Origin: Anaerolineales bacterium | Lineage (GTDB): Bacteria > Chloroflexota > Anaerolineae > Anaerolineales > UBA6663 | Assembly (NCBI GenBank): GCA_020845955.1 | Contig: JADLEU010000013.1 | Coordinates: 1 to 64,000 of the forward strand | Direction: 5' to 3' | Length of the DNA stretch: 64,000 bases | In this document: piece after piece, positions 32,909 to 40,541 of the stretch | Position numbering within the stretch: position 1 is the first letter of the stretch | How the letters are laid out: the number at the start of each line of letters is the position of its first letter | Program-made: the position numbers and the translations under genes | Notes under the pieces: generated by a model | The model's database searches: none | What the model was told of the DNA's origin: nothing | The model's input: only the letters and a program-made list of their open reading frames with translations

Positions 32909-34252
32909 TCAATTGCCAGGTGTGCCGGCGTGTTGACCTGTTGCGGCGGGATGAGGATTGGCCGCGGCCTGGGCATGCTTACGCGTGGCAAGTCCCTCGA
33001 AGAACGCGTCAATACGGTTCCTCAGCTGGGCCTCGGACACCACGCGCTTGTCCATCATGTCCGACTCGATGTAGAGGCTGGGCAGATCGGCGCGCTCCAT
33101 GACCCACCGCCGGCTGTCGGCCAGGCCGGTGGAGGTCGTGCGGCAGCTCTTTATCGCGTGAAAGACCAATCCGTCCACGTGGAACGGCTGCACCATGTCG
33201 ACCAGCATCTGTTCCTGAGAGAACATTGCGTCCATGGAGTGCCGCACGCTGATCAGCACGCCTTCGGCCAGACTCTCCAACGGCCGGCGCAAGTCATACT
33301 GGAAGCCCAGACTGGCGCCGCCGCCGGCAAACCACAGGTAAGTGGAGATCACGAAGTTTCCGCCCCACTGGCTGAACATCTCGCCGAAGCGGCGAAAGAT
33401 GGGATAACAGGGCACGCCCACCAAGAGCAGCCGGTAATCCTCGTTCTTCGTCGTGCCTAACCGGTGGGCAGACTTGTACTCCAGTTCCTCGACCAGGTCC
33501 TGGAAATAGGCGCTGCCCTCGGGCGTGCCGCGAAAGCAATTGTTCACTCCCAGGAAGACGGTGCCATCGGTCAGCGAATTGAACACGGCCGGCACGCTGC
33601 GATTCATTTCGAGCGCGCGCTGCAGCCCAGCCGACATGACGTTCGTGTGATGCATACTTTCGCGCAGCTTGTCAATGTCGAACTTCCTGCCGGTCACCTG
33701 CTCGCACAGCGTGATGAGCTCGCGAATCTGCTTTTCGACGTAGCGGCGATCGTCCTCAAAGTCCGCGTCGGGCGGCCAGGTCGGCCGCCCGGGCGTGCGC
33801 GTGCCCGGGACATCCAGCGTGAAAATGGGGACGTGATACATTCGCTCCCAGATCTCGGCCCACTTGATGTAGGTGTTACACCCATTGGTGAAGACGGCCA
33901 GCGTCGGCCGGGGAATGCGGCCCATCGGATGCTGGCCGCCCTTCAACTGCATCGCCACGTCGGCTTTCACGTAGCCGCAGATGTCCGGCGAGTAACCGTA
34001 GTCCTCGGCTTCCGCCAAGTACTCGTGCGCCACGCGCCGCACCGCCGTCTGCAGCGAGTTAACTTCGGGGAAGACGGTGTGAATCCCAAACGTGCGCAGC
34101 AGCTCGGACATACTGCCCATGACGAAGACATAGGCCGCTGGCTCGCCGCGCTCGCCCGCCTGGGTGAGCTCCTGAAACCAGTCTCGGAACAAGCGCGCGC
34201 CTTCGCGGGCGCCGCGGCCGACCAGGTCGTTCGACGAGGGTTGTTCACTCAT
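32909..34252 (-). CDS. 2-hydroxyacyl-CoA dehydratase/benzoyl-CoA reductase-like subunit (BcrB/HgdB superfamily)
   Basis: The 447-aa protein belongs to the HGD-D superfamily, whose members carry [4Fe-4S] clusters and dehydrate 2-hydroxyacyl-CoAs or reduce benzoyl-CoA. Candidate cluster Cys are in 'SPDICGYVKADVAM', 'AVFTNGCNTYIKWAEIWERM' and 'LLVGVPCYPIFRRFGEMF'. Also family-like are 'GLVFHAIKSCRTTSTGLADS' and 'SLYIESDMMDKR'. Such enzymes normally need a second subunit and an ATP-driven activator (HgdC/BcrAD); neither is seen here. Its start overlaps the xdhC-like stop by 8 nt, so it is the promoter-distal end of the big operon. Confidence 0.8.
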   Translation of the reverse strand: MSEQPSSNDLVGRGAREGARLFRDWFQELTQAGERGEPAAYVFVMGSMSELLRTFGIHTVFPEVNSLQTAVRRVAHEYLAEAEDYGYSPDICGYVKADVAMQLKGGQHPMGRIPRPTLAVFTNGCNTYIKWAEIWERMYHVPIFTLDVPGTRTPGRPTWPPDADFEDDRRYVEKQIRELITLCEQVTGRKFDIDKLRESMHHTNVMSAGLQRALEMNRSVPAVFNSLTDGTVFLGVNNCFRGTPEGSAYFQDLVEELEYKSAHRLGTTKNEDYRLLLVGVPCYPIFRRFGEMFSQWGGNFVISTYLWFAGGGASLGFQYDLRRPLESLAEGVLISVRHSMDAMFSQEQMLVDMVQPFHVDGLVFHAIKSCRTTSTGLADSRRWVMERADLPSLYIESDMMDKRVVSEAQLRNRIDAFFEGLATRKHAQAAANPHPAATGQHAGTPGN

Positions 34253-35168
34253 TGCGCATCTCCTCTATTGATACAGGCGCAGACGGGGCGCTAGCCGGCC
34301 AGGGCGCGCCGCGCCTCTGCGCATCGTTTAAGAGTTTGTCAAGTGCCTGGCCGCGGCGAGCCTTCAGGCTCCCGCCGCCAGCAACACGCTGGATGGCCAG
34401 CACCTCCGCCAGGATGGACAGCGCCACTTCGGCCGGGGATTCGGCGCCAATATCCAGGCCCAGGGGCGTGTGGATGCGGCGCAGGGCCTCCGTGCCGAAG
34501 CCGCGCGCAATCAGGCGCTTAAAGAACTCGCGGGCTTTCGTGGGGCTGGCGACCAGGCCAATAAAGGCTGGATTGGCGCGCAGCGCCTGCTCCAGAGCCG
34601 GAAGGTCATAGCCCCAACTGGCGACGATCACGTACGTTGCCGGGGTCATGGCGACGGGGATCGGCCCGAGCGTCTCGGTACGCTCGTCGTAAGGTATCGT
34701 GAACCGTTCGGCCGCGGTCGGAAAGCGCTCGGCGCTGGCCCAATCGGACCGGTCGTCTACGACCACCACCCGCATGTTGACCAGGCCGGCCATGTGGGCC
34801 AACGGCTGCGCGATGTGCCCCGCGCCAATCAGCAACAGCGTCGGGTCCGGCCTCAAGACATCCACGTGCACGTCCACCACGCCGCCACACAGGCCGACTG
34901 AATCACTACCCCCGCGCGTGTCGAAGGTGTAGCTCTTGAACTCCGGCTGGCCGGCGTTCAGCGCCGTGCGCGCATCGCTGATCACCCGCTGCTCCAGCGT
35001 GCCGCCGCCGACCGTGCCGAAGGTCTGGCCTGACGGCCAGACCAGCATGCGCGCGCTGATGTGCCGAGGCGCCGAACCGCGCACACGCACGACGGTCGCC
35101 AGGCTGACCGTCTCCCCACGCGACAGCGCTTCGGCTGCCGTCCGGCTGATTTCGAGGAATTCGCTCAT
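34245..35168 (-). CDS. XdhC/CoxI-family molybdenum cofactor maturation factor
   Basis: The 307-aa protein matches XdhC. The N-terminal XdhC/CoxI domain has 'VSLATVVRVRGSAPRHISAR' and 'GTVGGGTLEQRVISDA'; the C-terminal Rossmann domain has 'TLLLIGAGHIAQPLAHMAGL', 'VDDRSDWASAERFP' and 'FIGLVASPTKAREF'. XdhC binds and sulfurates Mo cofactor before insertion into xanthine dehydrogenase-type enzymes. The ATG at 35168 is 2 nt after the transketolase-like stop; the track start adds 60 residues from another frame. Its client is most likely the Mo hydroxylase at 40542-43328. Confidence 0.9.
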   Translation of the reverse strand: MSEFLEISRTAAEALSRGETVSLATVVRVRGSAPRHISARMLVWPSGQTFGTVGGGTLEQRVISDARTALNAGQPEFKSYTFDTRGGSDSVGLCGGVVDVHVDVLRPDPTLLLIGAGHIAQPLAHMAGLVNMRVVVVDDRSDWASAERFPTAAERFTIPYDERTETLGPIPVAMTPATYVIVASWGYDLPALEQALRANPAFIGLVASPTKAREFFKRLIARGFGTEALRRIHTPLGLDIGAESPAEVALSILAEVLAIQRVAGGGSLKARRGQALDKLLNDAQRRGAPWPASAPSAPVSIEEMRNE

Positions 35169-35170
35169 AC

Positions 35171-37546
35171 TCAGTGGGTGCGCAGCCCTGCCTCGACCGA
35201 GCGGGCGTAGTCGCGCACCGCCTGCCACTGCGCGGGCCCGTGCAGACCGGCTTCCTCGAGCACCTTGTGCGCCTGCCCGCTGCCCAGGTAGTGGCCCTTG
35301 GAAAAGGCATGTAACGAGCGGCGACGGCCCTCCGGCGAGGCCACCCACTGGAACATCGTCGGCAGCGTGAAGCCGGTGATGCCCATGGCCTCGGCCGTCA
35401 GGCGGGCTGGGAAGATAGCTTCCTGTTCGTCGGCCGGCAGCCGGGCGAAGAGCTCGAGGCTGCTGACGTAGTAGACGTTCATGTTCAGGCCGGCCTCATC
35501 CAGCTGCGGCAGCACCTCGCAGACAAAGGTATTGGCGACATCGCTGCCCTGCAAGACGACCGTCCCATGATAGGCGCGCGCGCGTGGGTCGGCGCGGCGC
35601 AGAGCGTACAACCCTTTGCGCGCCTCAATCGCCGACGGCAGCTTCAACGCCGTCCGGTCGAGGATGGTTTCCTGCGGCCGGGTGACGAATGGCACCAGCA
35701 CCGCCGGCCGGTGCTGCAAGGCGGCCACGACCAGCGGCCAGAGCTCCTGCGCGTCCCAGGGGGTGAGTGTCATCGCGAGCCCGTCCGGGAAGTTAGATTG
35801 CATGAGCTGCAGCGCCTGCGGGTCGGCGTGCGTCGCGCCGTCTTCCCCGGTCTTGAGCCCGGCATGGGCGCACACGATGATCATCGTCTGATATGGCGTG
35901 CCATGCGCGGCCCGGCGCGCCTGTTGGCCGATAGCGTGCAGCCGCGCGGGCACATGCTGGAGCGCCGCAATGAAGGCGGCATACGATGAGCCCACGCCAA
36001 TGTGACCGCCATAGGACGACAGCCCCGCCATAAAAGCTCCCATGCAGTCCTCGCAGATCCCGCCCGTGGCAATCAGGCGCGCCTGCGGGTTTTGGACGGC
36101 GTTGAAAAAGCCTGGCGCGAACCCATCGCCTAGCTTCGACAGGCTGGTCGAATCGAGCAGATCGGCGGCTGCGCCAATGAAGGCCCCGCCGGTCAGGCGA
36201 TTGAGGTAGCCAAGCACATTACTGAGCGCCGCCCGAAGCGCTACCTTGCTGCCCGGGCGGTACTGCAGCTCGGCTGGCACGACCTCGGCCTGAGCCTGGC
36301 CGTCATATAAGGCTTGCAGCCGCGGCCCACGGACGCGGGCCGGGCGCTCCAGTTGGCGTAGGCGGGCGCCGCTGTCTGCCACCCAGCCGGCAACCCGGCG
36401 GCTGATCTCGCTGCTGCTTTCTAGGACTTGGCGCACGCCGAGCAAGGTCTCATAGAAGTGCGCCTCCACCCGCTCGGGTGTGGCCGCTCCTTGGAACACC
36501 GGGAAGCGCACGCCGAAGCGCTGCTCCATTGGCCGCAGCATGGCATAGTAATCCTCCGAACAGAACGCGTGTCCGGCGCCGTGCGACTTGCGGCCCTCGA
36601 CGCCGTACTGCCAGCCCTTGACCGTGCGGTAGACAATGGCCGTGGGTTGGTCGTTGAGGCGCTGTTTGGCCAGCGCCTGGGCGGCGAACACTGCACGGAG
36701 ATCGGTGCCGTCGGCAACCGAAATGACGTTCCAATCATGCAGGAAACACAATTCCGCCGGGTCCCACTGGACATAGTCGCCGGGCCGCCCGTTTTCTGCG
36801 CATACCCGGTTGGAGTCGATAGAAGCCTGGTTCCAATCGAGGTGCAGTTTGATCGTCCAAAGTTGGGCCGTGGCGGCGGTGGCCAGCGCCTCCGACACAC
36901 GCCCGGTTGTCATGCCGCCTTCGCCTTCCAGCACGTGAACCAGTGGGGCCGCCTCGCCATAGGTATCCAGGGCGCCAAGCGCGAGGCCGAAGCTGGCTGG
37001 CACGCCCACGCCCGAGGCGCCAGTGGCCAGCCAGGTGAAGGGCGTCTGCGGCGTGGGGTGCCCGTCCAGGGCCTTGGCCGCAAAGCGCGCGAACAGCGGC
37101 GTGCCTTGTGTTGGGTTCTTACGAAAGCCGAGCAAGTCTTCAAGGCGCAGCTGCCAGCGCTCCTGCGGCAGCAGGTCGGGGCGCGCGATGCGGACGCATT
37201 CATTGCGCAGGGCCCACAGCGCGTACAGGCCCATCGCCTTGTGCCCGGCCGCATAGGAGAGGATGTCGGCGTAGCGGCAGGCGGGGTCGGTGAAGTCGTA
37301 ATCGAGCGTGCGAAACACCAGCCCGGCGGCAATGCGGCCCGATGAGATGCTGCCCCCGGGATGACCGGAGAGCGGCGCGAAGTTGAACAGCATGCCGCAC
37401 AGGGTCCGATAGATTAAGTCGAAGTCTTCCAGCACCGCCAGCGTTGCGGCCGGCAGGTCCACCTGGTCGCGTTGCGCCGCCGCCTCCAGGTACACACCGC
37501 GCCGTGGCCGGAAGGCCAATTGCTTATCTGCCGCCAATGAAACCAT
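35171..37546 (-). CDS. Transketolase-like thiamine-diphosphate enzyme
   Basis: The 791-aa protein has the full three-domain layout. The N-terminal ThDP region contains 'LSGHPGGSISSGRIAAGLVF' and 'VHVLEGEGGMTTGRVSEALA' (the GDG-type Mg/ThDP motif region) with 'HLDWNQASID'. The pyrimidine-binding domain has 'LIATGGICEDCMGAFMAGLS' and 'IVCAHAGLKTGEDGATHADP', and a C-terminal domain follows. It is longer than typical transketolase (about 660 aa). Transketolases move two-carbon units between sugars. Its position between acyl-CoA enzymes and xdhC suggests a ketol-transfer or decarboxylating step on a pathway intermediate instead. The start at 37546 has a GAGG upstream. Confidence 0.8.
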   Translation of the reverse strand: MVSLAADKQLAFRPRRGVYLEAAAQRDQVDLPAATLAVLEDFDLIYRTLCGMLFNFAPLSGHPGGSISSGRIAAGLVFRTLDYDFTDPACRYADILSYAAGHKAMGLYALWALRNECVRIARPDLLPQERWQLRLEDLLGFRKNPTQGTPLFARFAAKALDGHPTPQTPFTWLATGASGVGVPASFGLALGALDTYGEAAPLVHVLEGEGGMTTGRVSEALATAATAQLWTIKLHLDWNQASIDSNRVCAENGRPGDYVQWDPAELCFLHDWNVISVADGTDLRAVFAAQALAKQRLNDQPTAIVYRTVKGWQYGVEGRKSHGAGHAFCSEDYYAMLRPMEQRFGVRFPVFQGAATPERVEAHFYETLLGVRQVLESSSEISRRVAGWVADSGARLRQLERPARVRGPRLQALYDGQAQAEVVPAELQYRPGSKVALRAALSNVLGYLNRLTGGAFIGAAADLLDSTSLSKLGDGFAPGFFNAVQNPQARLIATGGICEDCMGAFMAGLSSYGGHIGVGSSYAAFIAALQHVPARLHAIGQQARRAAHGTPYQTMIIVCAHAGLKTGEDGATHADPQALQLMQSNFPDGLAMTLTPWDAQELWPLVVAALQHRPAVLVPFVTRPQETILDRTALKLPSAIEARKGLYALRRADPRARAYHGTVVLQGSDVANTFVCEVLPQLDEAGLNMNVYYVSSLELFARLPADEQEAIFPARLTAEAMGITGFTLPTMFQWVASPEGRRRSLHAFSKGHYLGSGQAHKVLEEAGLHGPAQWQAVRDYARSVEAGLRTH

Positions 37547-37580
37547 TCGCCACCTCAATCCGCCGCCCGCGCGGCCCAGC

Positions 37581-38432
37581 TCATGAATAGTCGTAGAAGC
37601 CGCCGCCCGACTTCCGCCCCAGGCGCCCGGCCGTCACCATACGCCGTAGCAGGGGCGGCGCTGCGTAGCGCGGGTCCTTGAACTCCTCATACATCGCATC
37701 GGAGACAAACAAAGTCGTGTCCAGACCCACGAAATCGGCCAGCGTCAGCGGTCCCATCGGATGGCCCAATCCTAGCCGAACGCCGGTGTCAATGTCTTCG
37801 CGCGTGGCTTTGCCGCTCTCAAAGGCGCGGATCGAGTCCAGCAAGAAGGGGACAAGCAGCAGGTTGACGATGAAGCCCGGCGTGTCCTTGGCCACGATGG
37901 TCGTCTTGCCGAGCGCAGCGCCGAACGCCTGGCTGACCGCCAGGGTCTCATCGCTGGTCAGCAGGGCCCGCACGATCTCAAGCAGCGGCATGACCGGCAC
38001 CGGGTTGAAGAAGTGCAGGCCGATCACCTGGGCCGGGCGGCGCGTCGCCGCCCCCATGGCCGTGACCGACAACGACGAGGTGTTACTGGCCAGAATCGTG
38101 TGCGGCGGGCACAGGCGGTCGAGTTGGCTGAAGATCTCCTGCTTCAACGCCATGTTCTCGGCAGCAGCCTCGATGACCAGGTCCGCGCCAGACAGGTCCT
38201 CCAGCCGCGTCGTGCCCGATATGCGGCCAGCGGTTGCGCTACGAGTGTCGGCGTCCAGCTTGCCGCGCTGGACGGCACGGTCAAGCGAGTTGTGCACCCG
38301 GGCCAGCCCGGCCGCGAGGATCGCATCGTCGAGCTCGCGCACGGTCACGCGGTAACCCGCCCGCGCGCAGGTCTCGACAATGCCAGCACCCATCAGGCCG
38401 CAGCCCACCACGCCAATCGTCTGAATGCCCAT
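37581..38432 (-). CDS. 3-hydroxyacyl-CoA dehydrogenase (3-hydroxybutyryl-CoA dehydrogenase type)
   Basis: The 283-aa protein has the FadB/HBD Rossmann start 'IGVVGCGLMGAGIVETCARA', then 'DLVIEAAAENMALKQEIF', 'ASNTSSLSVTAMG', the catalytic His in 'IGLHFFNPVPVMPLLEIV', and the C-terminal 'LGHPMGPLTLADFVGLDTTL'. It oxidises 3-hydroxyacyl-CoA to 3-oxoacyl-CoA with NAD. Its ATG overlaps the acyl-CoA dehydrogenase stop by one base, so the two beta-oxidation steps are translated together. Confidence 0.92.
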   Translation of the reverse strand: MGIQTIGVVGCGLMGAGIVETCARAGYRVTVRELDDAILAAGLARVHNSLDRAVQRGKLDADTRSATAGRISGTTRLEDLSGADLVIEAAAENMALKQEIFSQLDRLCPPHTILASNTSSLSVTAMGAATRRPAQVIGLHFFNPVPVMPLLEIVRALLTSDETLAVSQAFGAALGKTTIVAKDTPGFIVNLLLVPFLLDSIRAFESGKATREDIDTGVRLGLGHPMGPLTLADFVGLDTTLFVSDAMYEEFKDPRYAAPPLLRRMVTAGRLGRKSGGGFYDYS

Positions 38433-39592
38433 TAGCGCCTTTCTCCACTGCCATTGCGCAGCAACTGTGCCGCAATGACCAGTCGTTGGATCTCGGACGT
38501 GCCTTCGTAGATCTCGGTAATGCGCTGGTCGCGGTAGTAGCGTTCCAGCGGGAACTCCTTCATATAGCCGTAGCCGCCGTGAATTTGAAGCGCCTTATCC
38601 ACCACGTGGTGAGCCATTTCGGAGGCGAACAGCTTGGCCTGCGCCGCCGCCAGCGTGAACGTCGTCGCGCCGGCATCGATGAGCGCCGCCACGCGGTAGA
38701 CCAGCAGGCGAGCCGCTTCGAGCTGGGTCGCCATATCTGCCAGCATGAAGGCAATCACCTGTTTCTCGGCCAGTGGGCTACCGAACACTGAGCGCTCACT
38801 GGCGTAGCGCAGCGCGGCATCGAACGCGGCCTGGGCGACGCCCACCGCCTCAGCGCCCACGCCAGGGCGAGTGTGGTCGAGGGTTCGCAGGGCCAGCTTA
38901 TAACCGCTGCCCTCAGCGCCTAGCCGGTTCTCCACTGGCACGCGGCATTCGTCAAACACCAGTTCGCGCGTCGCGCTGGCGCGAATCCCTAACTTATTCT
39001 CGGACTTTCCGAAGCTGAATCCCGGCGTGCCTTTTTCGACCATGAAGGCGCTGATGCCCCGCGTGCCCGCCTGCGGATCGGTCTTGGCAAAGACCGTGTA
39101 GAAATCGGCCGCGCCGCCGTTGGTGACGAAGCACTTGACGCCAGTGAGCACGTAGCTGTCGCCGTCGCGCCGGGCGCTGGTCCGCATAGCGCTCGCGTCC
39201 GAGCCCGCGCCGGCTTCGGTCAGGCCAAAGGCCGCCAGCCGCTCGCCGGCCGCCAGCGGGGGCAGGAAGCGCGCTTTCTGCTGCGGAGTGCCGGCCAGCA
39301 TCAAGGGCAGACTGCCCAAGTATTGGGCGGCCATGATGGTGCAGGTGCTCAGGCAGGCGCGAGCAATCTCCTCTTTCACCGCGACGTGCGACACGTGGTC
39401 GGCGCCCCCGCCACCGTACTCCTCAGGGAAGGCCATGCCCAGGAAGCCCGCCTCGCGCAGCAAGCGCACGTTGTCCCACGGGAACTCCGCCGAGGCGTCA
39501 ATTTCGGCGGCCCGCGGCGCAAAGCGATCTTGTGCCAGGCGGCGGGCGGCCTCCTTGGCCGCCAACTGCTCGTCGTTCAAGCCAAACTGCAT
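38432..39592 (-). CDS. Acyl-CoA dehydrogenase
   Basis: The 386-aa FAD enzyme introduces the alpha-beta double bond of acyl-CoAs. It has 'AFGLTEAGAGSDASAMRTSA', 'CFVTNGGAADFYTVFAKT', 'LQIHGGYGYMKEFPLERYYR' and the catalytic Glu in 'ITEIYEGTSEIQRLVIA', all standard for short-chain acyl-CoA dehydrogenases. Electrons normally go to ETF, whose genes are not seen here. It is tightly coupled to the downstream 3-hydroxyacyl-CoA dehydrogenase and lies after two FMN split-barrel genes. Confidence 0.93.
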   Translation of the reverse strand: MQFGLNDEQLAAKEAARRLAQDRFAPRAAEIDASAEFPWDNVRLLREAGFLGMAFPEEYGGGGADHVSHVAVKEEIARACLSTCTIMAAQYLGSLPLMLAGTPQQKARFLPPLAAGERLAAFGLTEAGAGSDASAMRTSARRDGDSYVLTGVKCFVTNGGAADFYTVFAKTDPQAGTRGISAFMVEKGTPGFSFGKSENKLGIRASATRELVFDECRVPVENRLGAEGSGYKLALRTLDHTRPGVGAEAVGVAQAAFDAALRYASERSVFGSPLAEKQVIAFMLADMATQLEAARLLVYRVAALIDAGATTFTLAAAQAKLFASEMAHHVVDKALQIHGGYGYMKEFPLERYYRDQRITEIYEGTSEIQRLVIAAQLLRNGSGERR

Positions 39593-39619
39593 CCTGCCCG
39601 GTTCCTTTCGCCAGCGCGG

Positions 39620-40072
39620 CTACGCGCGGAGCTCAGCCTGGATGGCCGAGTTCCACTCCTGATGGTGCTCGTGGGTGCTGTTCGGCCAGCCGACCGGCAC
39701 ATCAGCGGTCACGAAATTGGCGGGGTACATGTTGTCGCGCACCGATTGGACATGCATCTCCACCAGGGTCTGGGGGAAGCGCACCCCCACGCAGCGGTCC
39801 TTGATCACGCGCGCCCGGCCCTTGATCTCGCAGGCCAGTCCTGGCCCGAGAATCTGAAGCGCCGTCGCTTCCCGCTCGCGGATATTGCGCACCGAACGGC
39901 GCTGCGAGCCAATCGCCACCCGGATTGTGTGGCCATCCAGCGCGGCCACCCACGACACCATTTCGGCGCACGGCGTGCCGTCGGGGTCGAGCGTGATGAT
40001 CACAAACGGGTGCTGCGTCTGCAGATAGGCGAACAGCTCGTCGGACAGGTGAGTGGCGGCCTCAGATTTCAC
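39620..40072 (-). CDS. FMN-binding split-barrel (pyridoxamine-oxidase-like) protein, copy 2
   Basis: The 150-aa protein has the PNPOx-like fold pattern: 'PFVIITLDPDGTPCAEMVSW', 'TIRVAIGSQRRSVRNIRERE', 'ATALQILGPGLACEIKGRAR'. I choose the GTG at 40072, whose GTGA overlaps the stop of its upstream paralogue; the track ATG at 40099 gives 9 more residues. It shares order and length with the 40069-40539 product, so they are tandem paralogues. Such proteins bind flavin, F420 or haem; the reaction here is unknown. Confidence 0.8.
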   Translation of the reverse strand: MKSEAATHLSDELFAYLQTQHPFVIITLDPDGTPCAEMVSWVAALDGHTIRVAIGSQRRSVRNIREREATALQILGPGLACEIKGRARVIKDRCVGVRFPQTLVEMHVQSVRDNMYPANFVTADVPVGWPNSTHEHHQEWNSAIQAELRA

Positions 40073-40539
40073 GCGGCGCTCTGCACTGGCGTAGCCCATA
40101 TCTCGTTGTACATCGCCTCATCGAGCTGCCGGTGCAGCTCCTCGGTGCCCGCATCGCGAGCATACGGGACCGGACCGACGAGGTGCGTGGCTGGAAACAT
40201 ATTGCCCCGCACTGCCTCTACCGCCAGGTCGTACATGGCCTCGGGGAAGCGGACCGACTCGCAGCTTTCCTTGACCAGCCGCGCCGTGCCGCGCACTTCG
40301 TAGGCCATGTCTCGATCCAGCAGCTGCAGCGTCGCGACACCGTTGGCGCGCAAGTTGTGCCCGCCGGGGGTGTGCGGGCTGATGACCAGCCGCACGGTGG
40401 TGGCGTCCATCGGCCACACCCACGACAACAGCTCGATGGCTTGCTTGCCATCCGGGCCCAGGGTGGACACGATCACGACGTTGGGGCAGCGCAGGTGTTC
40501 AATAGCGCCTGCCGGCAGTTCACTCAGGACCTTGCTCAT
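40069..40539 (-). CDS. FMN-binding split-barrel (pyridoxamine-oxidase-like) protein, copy 1
   Basis: The 156-aa protein is the first of two tandem split-barrel paralogues. It shows 'NVVIVSTLGPDGKQAIELLS', 'TTVRLVISPHTPGGHNLRAN', 'VATLQLLDRDMAYEVRGTAR' and 'NMFPATHLVGPVPY', parallel to segments of its neighbour ('NMYPANFVTADVPV'). It may form a heterodimer with copy 2. The ATG overlaps nothing; the upstream Mo-hydroxylase stop is 2 nt away, so it is co-translated with that enzyme and could be a redox partner or reduce its product. Confidence 0.8.
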   Translation of the reverse strand: MSKVLSELPAGAIEHLRCPNVVIVSTLGPDGKQAIELLSWVWPMDATTVRLVISPHTPGGHNLRANGVATLQLLDRDMAYEVRGTARLVKESCESVRFPEAMYDLAVEAVRGNMFPATHLVGPVPYARDAGTEELHRQLDEAMYNEIWATPVQSAA

Positions 40540-40541
40540 GG

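Noticed and set aside
32441-32912. ORFs on both strands over the promoter and hairpin (32441-32839, 32445-32936, 32400-32912)
   Set aside because: They cross the promoter, the operator and the 47-nt palindrome, and parts of the two strands read alike because of the inverted repeat. No domain is visible.
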